A stretch of DNA of 64,000 nt, from contig NC_089429.1 of NCBI RefSeq assembly GCF_026210795.1, forward strand, positions 4,154,001 through 4,218,000. Direction: 5' to 3'. The stretch comes from Rhizophagus irregularis (lineage: Eukaryota > Glomeromycota > Glomeromycetes > Glomerales > Glomeraceae). Position numbers and translations under genes: made by a program. Shown piece after piece: positions 33,500-45,949 of this stretch. The notes below the pieces were generated by a model. It saw only the letters and a list, made by a program, of their open reading frames with translations. It did not search any database and had not been told where the DNA came from. How positions within the stretch are numbered: the first letter of the stretch is position 1; each line of letters starts with the position of its first letter.

Positions 33500-35700
33500 T
33501 TCACCGAAATATGACGTAATTAATTAGCGGAGAAGTATAATCATGAATATGTTCCTGTTCTTGGGACGATGGTTTGGATGATGATTTTTTATTTGTTTTT
33601 TTCGATTGATCACGCATGTTGTCAATAACTTCCTGCAATTCATCAAGTGCTTCGTTGTTTTTGTTTGTGGATTTTTTATTTTTTGAAATTCTTTTTGATG
33701 ATCGTGTTTGTTGAGAAGTTTTCCGTGATGATGGGGATTTTTGCAGTGGTAATGGTGGGTTTTTGGAAGATTGTTTAGATCGTTTGTTTGATCGTCATCC
33801 CGATGTCTGTGATAATGACGTTTCCTCTTGCTCCAGCTTGTTTGCCTCATCCTCACCCTCTTCTTCTTCATCAGATTCAGCATTTATATCTAATTTATCG
33901 ATGTTGAGACCTTAAAAGAAAAATTTAAAAAATTTTCTAAAAATTCCGTTCCATAAAAAAAAAAAGAGAACGGTAATACTCAATTACCATAACTTTCTTT
34001 ACTAAAAATGGCCAATTTTTTGAAATATTTTTATAGACCTAGATACAATGGCTTTCAAAACAATTGTGCAATTATTTTGTAAAATTTTTAAAATATATCA
34101 AGATATATTTAAGGTATTTTTGAGATTAAAATATTAAAATAATATCAAAGTTAATTATATTATAATAATAAAATAATAACAAAAACATTAAAAAATTATT
34201 GTGATATTATTTTGAGTTATTTTTATAGACCTAGATACAATACAATTACAAAATAATAGCAAAAATATAATAAAAACATTTTGATGTATTAAATGTATTT
34301 TTGTAGTATTTTAAAATTATTACAAAATCATTTCAAAAAATTGGCCATTTTTAGTAAAGTTGTTGACTTTGTTGACTTTGTTCCTTCTCTTCACTCTCCG
34401 ATTCCGACTCATCATCTGATTCTTCGTCAATAAATTTATGGACTGAGGGAGATTCTCGCTTTCCGTCTTTAAGTGTCCACCAAATTAAATTTGGTGGTGC
34501 TTTCTTATTTTTCCAAAATTCATCTTTAAGGATACGAGGACGTACTCTCTTATTTTCTGGAAAATATTTTTCCACGTACTCGTCAATTGAATGTAGAAGG
34601 TTCGTTAACTAAAAATAAACGTGTATTAGAAATAGATAAACTTCTGTTGTTTTTGAGGTTTGGCATTTTTCCAAAATTCGAAAGCATGCAAGGAAATTGA
34701 TATGTCGAGATTTGGCGAAACCAGAAGCACCAATCACGTATTGATAAAGACATTTTAGTGTCACTGCGCATAAACAAAATGAATTGTCTGACTTACTTCA
34801 TCAGATCTCCATGATAATTTGTAAACAAAAAGGTTTTTGCGGTCTGTGGATGCGTTTGGATCATTCTCCGGATCACTCTCTTCAGGAGAGTGGTATTTGT
34901 TCTTGTTTAATATTTCATTAATATCCTTGATCCCGCGTTTTTTAAAAGATTTTCGATAATCGGGGTGATTCTTCATGGCTAATGCGCCCTTCATCCTTCG
35001 TTCCCATTTCTGAAATTAAAATAACTATTATTAATTTTCAATATTACCTAAAAATTTGGAACTTGATTAACTTACTTCTGATAAACGGTTGATTATATGG
35101 CTCATTATTTTTTTTTGTTTTATTTCTGCCTCGTTCAGCTGGCTTTCTTTCCATTTACGTTGGCCATTTTTATGCAAATCCGAGAACACATCCCGAACTA
35201 TACTTAATGTTGCATGAATACCACATTGTTCAAGAAGTGATTGGATACGGGGGATTAGATCCTTTTCCAATTGTGGTGCAATCTCGCCGAACTTCTTCGT
35301 ATAATCGATGGGAATTTCATTGATTTTTGCGCTACGAATTAGAATTTTAATTTCGTTCTATAAAATGAAAATTGATAAAATTAATGAGTTTAAACGTCAC
35401 ATAAATAATAAAAATATACCAAAACAAACTTTTATTTCTTTTCGATGCTTCTTATTATATTGTTTTTGTGCTGTCTCTTGCAACGAATGTAGATTTTTTT
35501 CAGGGATATATTCCTCATTGTCTTGTTTATCAAGTTCATCTTCGTCATCGTAATCATCAACCTGAATATATTCTATTTGTCGATTTTGTCGTGAACGTTC
35601 TTGTGAGTTCAGAGAACGCTCCAGCATTCGCGTTATTTGCCTGAACCCAGTGGACATTTGTTCTTGAATTGACGACATTCCCCGTTCAAGTCGTGAAATA
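33500..35700 (-). pseudogene. Accessory-type gene with coiled coil and acidic stretches (copy 3)
   Basis: Exons about 35,700-35,430, 35,357-35,076, 35,009-34,797 and 34,608-34,360 join through GT-AG introns. A further block at about 33,910-33,510 is acidic then Ser/Lys-rich with one TGA (near 33,790). Readable parts are RISRLERGMSSIQEQMSTGF (coiled), YIQVDDYDDEDELDKQD, KKFGEIAPQLEKDLIPRIQ, KWERRMKGALAMKNHPDYRK, NLFVYKLSWRSDE and [17 protein letters not shown]. The WRS motif followed by an Arg/Lys-rich block mirrors LKWRSAT in the accessory gene of copy 1, so I place it in that accessory group. The 5' end is missing, cut near the satellite at 35.8 kb, and an inverted-repeat insertion sits at 33,997-34,359. 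Confidence 0.55.
33997..34359. mobile_element. MITE-like inverted-repeat element, 363 bp
   Basis: TIRs of about 30 bp, CTTTACTAAAAATGGCCAAT... at 33,997-34,026 and its complement at 34,330-34,359. Inside, TATTTTTATAGACCTAGATA occurs at about 34,027 and about 34,215. It lies at the end of an exon of the accessory-type gene. No convincing target duplication was found, so the exact edges are uncertain. Confidence 0.7.
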
Positions 35701-35819
35701 CGTTCTTAATGTACAAAAAAAATAGTAATTTTTAAATTAAGTTTGCTATTTAATCAAAATTTCGAATGATCTGCCAAATTATCTGCCAAAACGTAAATTA
35801 TCTTTGCTGAAACTTGGAG

Positions 35820-36640
35820 TTTACAATCGATATTGATTAGATATCGCAATGATATCATTACGATATCATTACGATATTTTGATAAAAAATAGATTCGACG
35901 TCATTAAGTTAGTCGTAACTGTATTTAATCGACATTGATTAGTTCGATATCTCTGCGATATCGCTGCGATCATTATGCGATGTAAATATTATCACGTAAC
36001 CACATCGTAGTGATGTCGTATTAACATTGAATTAATATTACAAAAATATTTGACATTTATTTGATATCGTAACTATATCGTAGTGATATTGTATTAACAT
36101 TGACAAAATATTTGACATTTTATTTGATATCGTAACCACATCGTAGTGATATAATATTAACATCGAATTAATATTGCAAAAATATTTGACATTTTATTTG
36201 ATATCGTAACCACATCGTAGTGATGTCGTATTAACATTGAATTAATATTACAAAATATTTGACATTTTATTTGATATCGTAACCACATCGTAGTGATATC
36301 ATATTAACATCGAATTAATATTGCAAAATATTTGACATTTTATTTGATATCGTAACCACATCGTAGCCATATCGTAGTGATATCATATTAACATCGAATT
36401 AATATTGCAAAAATATTAAAAATATTTTACATCTATTTGATATCGTAACCACATCGTAGTGATGTCATATTAACATTGAATTAATATTACAATTTTATTT
36501 GATATCGTAACTACATCATAATAATATCATATTAATATCGAATTAATATTACAAAAAATGTTTTACATTTATTTAATATCATAACTACATCGTAATGATA
36601 TTATATTAACACTGAATTAACATCACAAAAATATTTTTAT
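35820..36640. repeat. GATATC-rich satellite array
   Basis: About ten imperfect units of about 75 bases: TTTGATATCGTAACCACATC GTAGTGATATCATATTAACATCGAATTAATATTGCAAAAATATTTGACATTT and variants. Each unit contains one or two GATATC or GATATNATAT palindromes. A second, different GATATC-rich array lies at 47,950-48,720. Confidence 0.8.
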
Positions 36641-37884
36641 TGTAATATATGTTTATTATTTATTATACATTAATAATAATAATTTTTTATTAGTGGATTA
36701 TTATGGGTGAGTGGAGTACGTTTCTTTTCTTCCTTTTTTTTTTATTCTTTTCTTCTCTTTTTTGTTCTTTTCTTCTCTTTTTTATTTTTTTCTTCTCGTA
36801 TGTGAGTGGATGGATACGTCATTTTCAATTTTAAAATATATATATATATATATATAAAAAATAAAAAAAACAATCATGATTAATAAAATGTACTCTTTGT
36901 AAAATATATTTAAAATTTAATACATAACCTTGGAATAATAGTTAGAGCAGGTAATTCCGGGATTTTGTAAAGAATAATAAAAATGATAATATTTTTAAGT
37001 TAGTTCTTTCTTTAAATTTTTTTTGAAAGTGGTTTGTTTCTTAAAATCATAATATTGTAAAAAAATGCTGGTTGCTACGACTGACAGATAACGACAAATT
37101 GTCAGGCTACCCCAGACAAAGTAATTGGAAGGCGGAAAATGCCATAAATATCCAGCCCTATTTTACAACATTTTCTTCCAGGCTAAAGCAAATATTACAA
37201 AAGAAATTGCAAATATATTTAACAAGCAATAGATACATGGCCGTTGAAAAATATATTCACATTTATACCACAGTCTAACAAAAAAATACTCAAACCACAA
37301 CATATTGTAAAAAAAATATGAAAAATACGCGTATATCCTATTTTTATACCTTGCTTAACAGCTCCACTATTTATTTAAAAAACGGCTTTTTTCTCTTTTG
37401 TATGTGGGTAGGTGGGTACATTTTTCCTTTCTTTTATTCTTTTCTTTCGTATGTGAGTGGCGGGTACATTTTCTTTTCTTTATTCTTGCTTTTATTCTTG
37501 CTTTTTGTATGTGGGTGTCTTACTAGTTACTATGTTGAATATATAAACTAAAGTGTCCCAAAGTATTGTTAATATTGTAAAAAGATAATATAAGTATACT
37601 TTAAAAAGAAAAAAGAAGAGACGAACTAAAATACCGTAAAGTATTAATATAAAAGATAAGAGAAAAGCGTATTTTTGAAAATAAACAAAAAAAATCTCAT
37701 TAATAAACGCGAATTTTAGCTATTTTTAGTTATCACATGCATGATATCACATGCATGTAATTAAAGTAATTTTAATTGGTTAATTTTAATTTATTATTAC
37801 ATCATGCATATGATTTTATTGGTTAAAATTTTATACGATACAAATTAAAATAATTATTTTATTATATTTATATAATTAATATAA
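36641..37884. other. Low-complexity intergenic DNA
   Basis: Pyrimidine runs (TTTTCTTCTC, 36,720-36,800), an (AT)n run at about 36,838-36,858, and a unit TATGTGGGTGGGTACATTTTC-like repeated at about 36,799, 37,401, 37,450 and 37,507. At about 37,735-37,760 CACATGCATGATATCACATG forms a palindrome-rich patch. No gene supported; the 68- and 77-codon frames here follow the simple repeats. Confidence 0.45.
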
Positions 37885-40800
37885 TTATATGGCTGTAAAA
37901 TAAAAATTATTTTTTATCCAAATTCTATTTGTAGTATCATGATTTGGTAGTTGGCACCTTTCTGAATTACAATTATGAATAAAATGTACTTTTTGAACAT
38001 TATCTATTACAGTAATTGGAAAAATACGTCTCCATTTATCTCCTGTTGCTTGGAGACGGTAAAGTGGACATTTTAATACTGAATGTTCAACCATAGTATC
38101 TTCAAACCAATCTACAACAATAAATGCATAATATTTGTTATTGTTACCCTTATGTTGAAAGATACCTTTGATTATTGCATAAGATTCTTCATGATCTTCT
38201 TCATAAATTGTGATAAAATCATCGAGATGTAGGTGAACTTTTGAAAGGATACCATTTTCTTCTTCAATCATATATGATGCAAATTTGTACCAACTAATTG
38301 AAGAGTTTATAAGTGCCGCCTCAAACTTCATATCCACATAAGATAAAAACAATTCAGTTTTAAAATTATGTAAAGTTAAAAGAAGTTTATCACGTTCCTG
38401 CTTTGGCATTCTTTTTTTTAATGAAATATTGGAAATAAAGTTTACTGGAGATATAACTAAATTAAAAGATTAGTAAATATAAATATCAAACATGTACTAT
38501 TATATGCAATAAAATACTTACTTTTTGTATCATCATCATCGTCTTGAACTTGTTCAGTTGCTTCAGTTGAATATTTATCTTCTGTAACATACCAATTTAA
38601 AAATAATTGTCCAAAATTTGAATTTGTAAATCCAGTACAAGATCTATTAAATCTTGGATCAATACCACCATCTGCTAAATGTCGAATTGCAAATAAAGTA
38701 TTGTAACGCTTTAATAAATCTAAATCTATGTTTTTGCAATTAGTTTTTGGTACCATCCCCTTAAAAATACGATGGACCATTTCTTTTATACCAACTTGGG
38801 TATTAATAAGTGTTCCAAAGGTTTTAGCATGCATCAAAAGATGCATATTAACGTGTATGTTTGGTAAATTAACAAAATTTACAAAAACCTATAAAAAGTA
38901 AAATATTGTTAATTATTTGAAATTATTCCACATTTCAATATCAAATTTGTAACTATACCTTTGGAAGGATTGAAAACTCTTCTTCAAGACATTGTTGCAA
39001 TTTCTCATAGCTATCTGATGTAAATTTCTTGTTAAAAACTGCTTTCATAGTTTTTGCAACATGTATCCAACAAGATATAATAATTTTTGGAACTGAACTA
39101 ACTCGAAATACATCAATTCTTTGTTGAATTATGGCTGTTTCATTACGTTTGATACTTGATTCTTTTAAAAACTGGTTTAACAAAAATGGCATAATCATAG
39201 CTAATCTAAGTAAATCCTACATCATAAAACTATTGTAGTGAGTAATCGGATTTGGTAAGCGAGACCATCTTTTTGGGATTTCAAAATTTTTCCAAATTTC
39301 GATAAAATTATCTTCTCCTTCTCGTGAAAATAATTCACAAGTTAATTTTAGTAGCCGCCCAATCTTTCCTGCAGTCGCATGATAAACATCCTGCGGCGTC
39401 TGTAAATGTCTTTCCCTTTTTAATTTATCTAAAATACTAGGTAATGATCATAAACCATATTCCGTACAAAGTTGATCTCTTCTTGACATTATAGTCTCAT
39501 GAGAAATTTTTAAGATTTCTTCGTCTGTAATATGATGATAACGTAATGTTGTTACGATATCCTGATTGTGAGCACTCAATGATTCTTTAGTAGTTTTACA
39601 AGTACGACAACCCTTATTTGCATTATGTCTAAATTTATTTTTTAAAAAATTTTAATAGTTGTCATAAAATTATATTATTATATTATTAACTAAGTTGAAA
39701 AAATACCTTAGTACTCCTGTCATATCGTTACCTTGAGGTAAATCTGCCGTAACAACGCCTAAACCAGCAATTATCCATGCATCTTGTCCTTGGACAGTCA
39801 TCACCTTTCCTTTCTCTAATTCCTTCATTTCTGAAATGAATGGTATCATAAATTCGTCAAATTTTCCTCCAAATGGGATAAACCCAATAACAAAATGGTT
39901 ATTTATTAGCTTTCTTTGATGTGCTGGCATATTTCCAAACTGTACATAAACACCACCTAGAGAATGGTATACATTTCTAAATGTACCAAAATCATCATAA
40001 TAAAGATCTAAAAACAGCTTATAGATTGGCATAGATGATGATGGTGGATTTCTAATAGAAATGTAATCAGATGGATGTAGGTATGAAAGCTTTACATTAC
40101 GAACGTGCCAACGGTCATTACATTTATAAATTATTTCACTAATCCGCAATGAACCATCAGGAATATTTTGATGTTGAAACATCATCAATATAGTTACTTT
40201 TTCTAAAATTTGAGAAGTCATTATAATTAAAAATCATTCGTCTTGTAACCATACTTCACCGGTAATAGAACGACGTTGTCTTGGTAACCCTTTTAAATTT
40301 CCGGGTAAATCACTATATTCCAAAATTTTTGAATTCGTAACTGATAATATCCATCATGATTTTTTAAAATTGATCTTAATCTTCCAAGTTTTTTTTGACC
40401 ATTATCATCAGCGATAGTAAACAAAATCACCAGATCGGTACAATACTATTTATTAAAAATAAATAACTTTAATAAATATTATCAATGATAATAAATTATA
40501 ATTGTATCAAAGTGTATTAATTTATAACCTTCTAATATTAATATTTCATGTTGTCCAAAAAGTGGGGATTCCCCCCATAAATTTCCATGCCAAAATTCTG
40601 ATTTTTCTTCAGAATTAATGCCGGGTCCAAAATACATATGCTTCATTAGCATCGGATTATTAAGAACACGCCATATAATTTCACTAATTGAGAGTTGATA
40701 CGAAAGTTTTGATCCTCGTGAGGTTGATGGAGTTTTTTTTGGTGAAATTTTAATAGACTTTGTTATTATTGGTAGGAGAGGAAGACGTTTTCTCCATGAT

Positions 40801-42087
40801 TGGAATCTTCAGATATTTTTTACCACATGGGTAGGTTCAAATTGAGAATTGTGAATGATATCGACAAGACATCAGGAAATTTGTTTTGGCGTAATTTAGT
40901 GTAATATTTCGAAGGTGGTGTAAAATTTTGAAATATTACACTAAAAACGTAATATTACAAAAGTTTACACTCTTAAATTTGAATAATTATAGTAATTTAA
41001 GAATATCTCGCTATCTACTGATCCAATCAAGACGATCTATAGCTCATTGGAATCAGCTCGTCAAGACGGATCGAATGGTAGTAAAATCATATCTCTACGT
41101 TTGATAGAACGCTCTATAGTATGCAGTAAAGTTTTAAATTAATAGAAAGTCATCTATCAAACGTAAAGATACGATTTTACTACCATTCGATTCGTCTTGA
41201 TGAGCTGATTCCAATGAGCTATAGATCGTCTTGATTGGATCAGTAGATAGTGAGATATTCTTAAATTACTATAATTATTCAAATTTAAGAGTGTAAACTT
41301 TTGTAATATTACGTTTTTAGTGTAATATTTCGAAATTTTACACCACCTTCGAAATATTACACTAAATTACGCCCAAACAAATTTCCTGATGATCTTCATA
41401 TGCTTTCGTAGAAACATTATGTTTCTGAAGCCAGCAAAATAATGCCGTAGTTGTATAATTATCAAAGTACGGTGCAAATTGACCATTGCAGAACGGTATC
41501 TTGTCTTCATCTAACGCTTCAACAATTTGATGTATTTCTTCCTCTTCGTTATTACGTTCCTCTTCATCATTATTACGTTCCTCTTCATCGTTATTACGTT
41601 CCTCTTCATCGTAATTACGTTCCTCTTCATCGTAATTACGTTCCTCTTCATCGTTATTACGTTCCTCTTCCACTTGATTATTATTATCATCATTATTACC
41701 TTCATCCTCCTCCTCTTCGTCATTGTTTTCATTATTATCTTCCTCCTCTTCCTCCTCTTCATAATTGTATTCGTTATCACTTTCTTCTTCCTCTTCAGTA
41801 TCAGATGAATTGACATTATCTTGCGAAAATATCATCTCATCATTGTAGTCTTAAGGATTAATTGATCCATATGCATTATCGTCATCATTAATGTCTTGAA
41901 AATTTAAATCATCTTTATGATCATACTGAAAGTCCATGTCATCGTTATCATTATCAGGTGAACGTACAGGCAAACGAATTGCCACTCTCTCGTCAGAATC
42001 TGTTGTCTCATTAGGTTTGCTGTAAGAAAACCGATTTTAAATTCGAATTGGCTCTATTGGCTTGTTGTGACTATATCGTCTTCTCAT
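37885..42087 (-). pseudogene. Tnp2/KDZ-like transposase (copy 3), decayed
   Basis: ATG 42087 opens MRRRYSHNKPIEPIRI. A long acidic stretch follows with DEEERNN/DEEERNY units (41,520-41,680), then ALFCWLQKHNVSTKAYED, where a 522 bp palindromic element is inserted. Beyond it come DIIHNSQFEPTHVVKNI, WRKRLPLLPI, KHMYFGPGI..WHG.LW..SPLFG, FIPFGGKFDEFMIPFISE, VVTADLPQGNDMTGV, HNANKGCRTCKTTKE (zinc pair), VYHATAGKIGRLLKLTCE, NIHVNMHLLMHAKTFGTLIN and, at the C-end, a BAH-like piece (YAFIVVDWFEDTM...PLYRLQ). The same HMYFGPGI..WHG signature is in the gene at 62,838-64,000. In-frame stops, mostly TGA (for example at 39,449), scatter along it. This is an RNase H-fold transposase of a family abundant in arbuscular mycorrhizal fungi. 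Confidence 0.75.
40870..41391. mobile_element. Palindromic MITE, 522 bp, arms about 240 bp
   Basis: The ends CATCAGGAAATTTGTTT and its complement enclose GGCGTAATTTAGTGTAATAT..., and the arms pair almost base for base to the centre at about 41,125. Inner words include GGTGTAAAATTTTGAAATAT and ATCCAATCAAGACGATCTAT. It interrupts the copy-3 transposase: reading across the flanks gives KAYED|LVDIIHNS, which fits the family. The duplication on insertion seems very short (one T at most), so the superfamily is open. Confidence 0.85.
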
Positions 42088-42540
42088 CTTTATAACAATT
42101 TAAAATAATTCAAATTTAATTAGAATTTTATAAATTCAATTAGAACTAAATTTATTAAATACTATTAGTGTGTTGGCAAAAAAAAAATGCAATTAAGTAA
42201 TCAATTCGGTTAAATTACTGCCGATTTGGCTACACAAAATTTAGGGTCAATTATACCGGCTGTATATGGTTAATGACAATTGGTATGACAAATAATATTA
42301 TCGAAAATAGTCATTTATTGAATGAAAATAAAATAAAATATATAATAATATAAAACATAATAATAAAATAAAATAAAACATATAATAATATAAACATAAT
42401 AATAATTAAATAAAATAAAACATATAATAAAATAAAACATATAATAATAAAATAAAATAAAACATAATATTAAAATAAAATAAAACATAATAATAAAATA
42501 AAATAAAATATATTAAAATAATAAAATAAAAAATAAAAAA
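42088..42540. other. AT spacer with (AAATAAAACATAAT)n repeats
   Basis: 450 bases between the SANT-like gene and the copy-3 transposase. From about 42,320 to 42,540 it is an irregular tandem of AAATAAAATAAAACATAATA words. No gene. Confidence 0.6.
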
Positions 42541-43127
42541 TCAATGACGTCGGTGAGAGCGCCCGCGCTCTCGGTGGTAAGGAGATCGAGAACGAGAGCG
42601 CCTGCGCTCTTGGTGGTAGTAGGGGGATCGGGAGCGAGAGCGCCTGCGCTCTCTATACTCGTATGTCCTACGATCCATCCTATTTCTCCGGGCGGCCTGA
42701 ACTAATGCTTAAAACAAAGCAAGTATTAATATAAATGCAATGAATTAATGAAAAAATCAGTTAAATAATAAATACTTACGCTCCACTCTCCAAAACTCGT
42801 CAGAGAGTTCCTGGTTGAATCTCTCGTCATGCAAAGTCGGGTACGAGTGGGATATCCTTCAGGATTTCTGTTTATTAATCTCTCTAAATTCTCGTACCCC
42901 GACTTTAGCGCATTCCATTTCTCTCTACATTGTTTTCTAGTTGGCCTGAATATGTGGTTGTTTCGTATATCACGAGCAATTCCACGCCATAATTGGTTTT
43001 GGTCATGTAACCTCGTTGTGGTGAATAAGGGCTGATAGGCCCGACGACGCTGAATTAAGGTCAAAGCAGCGTCATCAGACCATTGAATGTATACTGGAAG
43101 ATTTGTGTTTAAGTTTAATGCTGCCAT
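42541..43127 (-). CDS. SANT/Myb-like (trihelix) protein with RS tail, 167 aa
   Basis: Two exons, 43127-42780 and 42696-42541, in phase (acceptor TTCAG). Residues about 15-105 form a three-helix SANT/Myb-like DNA-binding domain: WSDDAALTLIQRRRAY, LWRGIARDIRNN, TRKQCREKWNALKSGYENLE, with the usual tryptophans. The tail is unlike the rest, with ERRRSRSRSPYYHHQERRRS-type units, and matches the only G/C-rich patch nearby (42,541-42,660). Such trihelix proteins act as DNA binders; PIF/Harbinger transposons also encode one as a partner protein, but no Harbinger nuclease is seen here. RS tails usually mediate RNA or protein contacts. The gene is intact; its role is unknown. Confidence 0.7.
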
Positions 43128-43189
43128 TATTAAATATTATTAGTTTGATGGGGAAAATGTCAAGAAAAGGCTCTATATTTATAATAAAT

Positions 43190-43600
43190 TTATTATGATT
43201 TCTTTGAGTTTATTTTTATGATCTTGTCTAAATTTTTTAGTTCTAATGCAATCATTCTTAATTAATTTATTTAACATTGAATACATACATAATTTTTTTT
43301 TGATTTCTTTGAGTTTATTTTTACGATCTTGTCTAAATTTTTTAGTTTTAATGCAATCATCCTTAATTAATTTATTTAACAATGAATACACACATAATTT
43401 TTTTTTGATTTCTTTGAGTTTATTTTTACGATCTTGTCTAGTTCTAATGCAATCATCTTTAATTAATTTATTTAACATTGAATACACACATATTTTTTTT
43501 TGATTTCTTTGAGTTTATTTTTACGATCTTGCCTAAATTTTTTAGTTCTAATGCAATCATCTTTAATTAATTTATTTAACATTGAATACACTCAATTTTT
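43190..43600. repeat. Tandem repeat, about 105 bp unit, four copies, open on the minus strand
   Basis: TTTGATTTCTTTGAGTTTAT TTTTACGATCTTGTCTAAATTTTTTAGTTCTAATGCAATCATCTTTAATTAATTTATTTAAC... repeats four times (starts about 43,197, 43,301, 43,406 and 43,500). On the minus strand three copies read LNKLIKDDCI..KKFRQDRK followed by NKLKEIKKKLC, without stops for 102 codons. The units are closely alike, so the openness may just reflect recent duplication of one open unit. Confidence 0.75.
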
Positions 43601-44772
43601 TGATTTATCAATTTATTTTAAAAATATAATTATAGTAATACTGCATTAATTAATATATATAAATAAAAATAAATAAACAAATTCTATTAATAAAAAATGA
43701 ATTAAAATGTTATCTTTATACTTTATAATTATAAAATATAATATTTTAAATCACGCATGTCCTTCCTTGATTATATTTCATATTACACTGCGATGATATA
43801 TTACAATTATACTGAATTTTAAGCTAACCTTAATTTACACCGTAAGGAACTTAATTCGATCTTAATTTACTCCGTTTTAGGAATATTATCGAACAATTAA
43901 ACAAATGATTAGTTGCACATGACTTGTATTATTTGAATAGTTGATACTTTATATACCGATATTTGATTACACCAATATGTATTAAAACTCTTTCCTATCA
44001 GTAATTTCACAATTTCAATCAATATATCGGTATTTTTCAAATATCGTTGTAAGTCGACTACTGTAGATCCCATCTATTTTTTATGTAATCAATCCAGAGG
44101 CTTACACTAAATAGATATAGCTTAGTTAGATAGGATCATCACATGGTTCATTGGCTCAGTTATTTTTCCGTCAAGAGTACCAGGATCTTATAAATTTTTT
44201 TTTCTTGCATGTCATCGTATCACACATAAAAATGGAAATTCAAAATGTAATATTCCATTAATTTCTTCTCACTCCTTTTCTTCTACCTTTCCATTATTTT
44301 TCTTCTCATTTCACGTATAGCCTGAAAAATATAATAAATTTGAAACCGTAAAATCGATTTGAGGTAATCTTCCATGTAAAAAAAAAATTTCACTGAATGA
44401 AATTCGATATTGTAATAATTTATTTATATTAATTAAATTTAATTTTCGATCTTCTAGAAATCATAATTTTTAGTTTTCCCATCTCCTGATATTTTTAACT
44501 GATCCTGCATTCTACACGATACACAATGATATTAAGATCATGTATATTTTCCAATTAAATACTACAATCATAATTACAATAGCTAAAATCTCAAAATTAT
44601 ATCATGATAACCTCGCCCTTTTTTTTGTTCATTCAATATTTATCATCTACTTTTTTGAGCAAGAAAGTTGCTCTACATTTTTTATTCATTCATATTTTCT
44701 TGATAAATATCACCTACTTTTAAACAAAAAGGTTGTTCCACTTTTTTTTTCGCTCATATTTTTTTTTATATT
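43601..44772. other. Intergenic, nothing recognised
   Basis: About 1.2 kb of A/T-rich DNA without a family match or repeat array. The final 150 bases are T-rich with pyrimidine tracts (TTTTTTTTCGCTCATATTTTTTTT) ahead of ATG 44773, a typical fungal promoter/leader look. Confidence 0.4.
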
Positions 44773-45085
44773 ATGACGACTAAACGTAAATTACCTAATA
44801 AATCGTCTGATGATAATCAAGAAATGGAAGTTGAAGGAGGTATGTAGATATAACTCTTTTATAAATTTATAGTAAGTTTTGCTTATATAGTTATATGTAA
44901 GAAGAATAATTAATAAATACCAAAAATATGTATAATAGGATCGAAAAGAAAACAAATTACAAAAAAAAGAAGAGATATTGACATTGAGAAAGCTAATCAG
45001 TTGATGAAAAAAAGTAAAAATAGTAATAAAGAAGCTGCCGAATCTGCTGATAAAGAAGTTATAGTAGTAAATGAAAAAAGAAGTA

Positions 45086-45132
<47 letters not shown>

Positions 45133-45949
45133 AATGATGATGATGATGATGAGAGTAAGACGGAAGATCATAAAAAACCCAAAGTATTTCAATCAAAGTC
45201 AAATTTAGAAATAGTTGCTTGGCTCGTCGACCATCCGGAAATTTTAAGATTGGCACTAGAAATGAACAATACGGATGTTGCTATCTCATCATCCAGTAAA
45301 ATTACGGACGTAAGTATTAAATTAACATGATTTTATTATGTCTAAATCTTTTAAATAATGTATTTTTAATATTTTAGGATAAAATTCGTCTATGGGACGA
45401 AAGTGTCAAGTGTCTTTTTTTACGTGCAAGAAGTCTGTGTGGTGAAGTTTTTGATGAGTTGATAACAAAAATTTTCAAAATAAAAATACATTCGAACGAA
45501 GCTAAAAGCTACCTCGAAAAAACCCGAAAATTTTTTATCGATTTCAGAAATAAGTTTAACCAAATTATTTTAACTTCTGTAGAAGAATTTAAAGAAATAA
45601 GAAAAAACAGGTATTTATTTAATTGTTTTGTAGCTAACCAAATAGTGCTGTTTGTATTAATTATTAATTTAATTATAGAGCATCTACTGGAAGTTTATCT
45701 CAAAAGGAACTTATAGATTACGTTGATGAAGAATTTGTCCAAAAGATTTTAAGCCGACAGCTTGTAGCTGTTAATATTTCAGAATTAACAAGAAATGAAG
45801 GATTCAATACCTTAGTTGATTTCGTAAGAGAAACCTTTAAGGTTTCGTGGAATGGAAAAAATTTGTCCGCCGTTAAAGAATTAGATAATATGACCAAAAA
45901 ATTAACGATCCCTTCTAGGAGCGGAAATAAGATCGTTGATTCTTTATCG
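44773..45949 (+). CDS. Acidic protein gene of unknown function, 3' end missing
   Basis: Exons 44773-44839, 44939-45309, 45378-45610 and 45679-45949 join in phase. The start is MTTKRKLPNKSSDD, followed by a nuclear-type basic block (GSKRKQITKKRRD), a run of about 15 Asp plus a second run (a (GAT)n stretch at 45,089-45,150), then LEIVAWLVDHPEILRLALEM, a Leu/Phe-rich helical part (VKCLFLRARSLCGEVFDEL) and LVDFVRETFKVSWNGKNL. The last exon ends KIVDSLS at a donor-like GTAAGT; no continuing exon is visible after 45,960, so the end is truncated or moved. No known domain. The basic start and acidic run resemble the accessory genes of the divergent elements, but there is no direct sequence match. Confidence 0.55.

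Noticed and set aside
41451-41816. Tyr/His/Leu-rich and Phe/Ile-rich frames
   Set aside because: Antisense or shifted readings of the DEEERNN repeats of the copy-3 transposase.
44791-45256. Poly-Ile and poly-His minus-strand frames
   Set aside because: Shadows of the (GAT)n run; the plus strand has four phase-matched exons.
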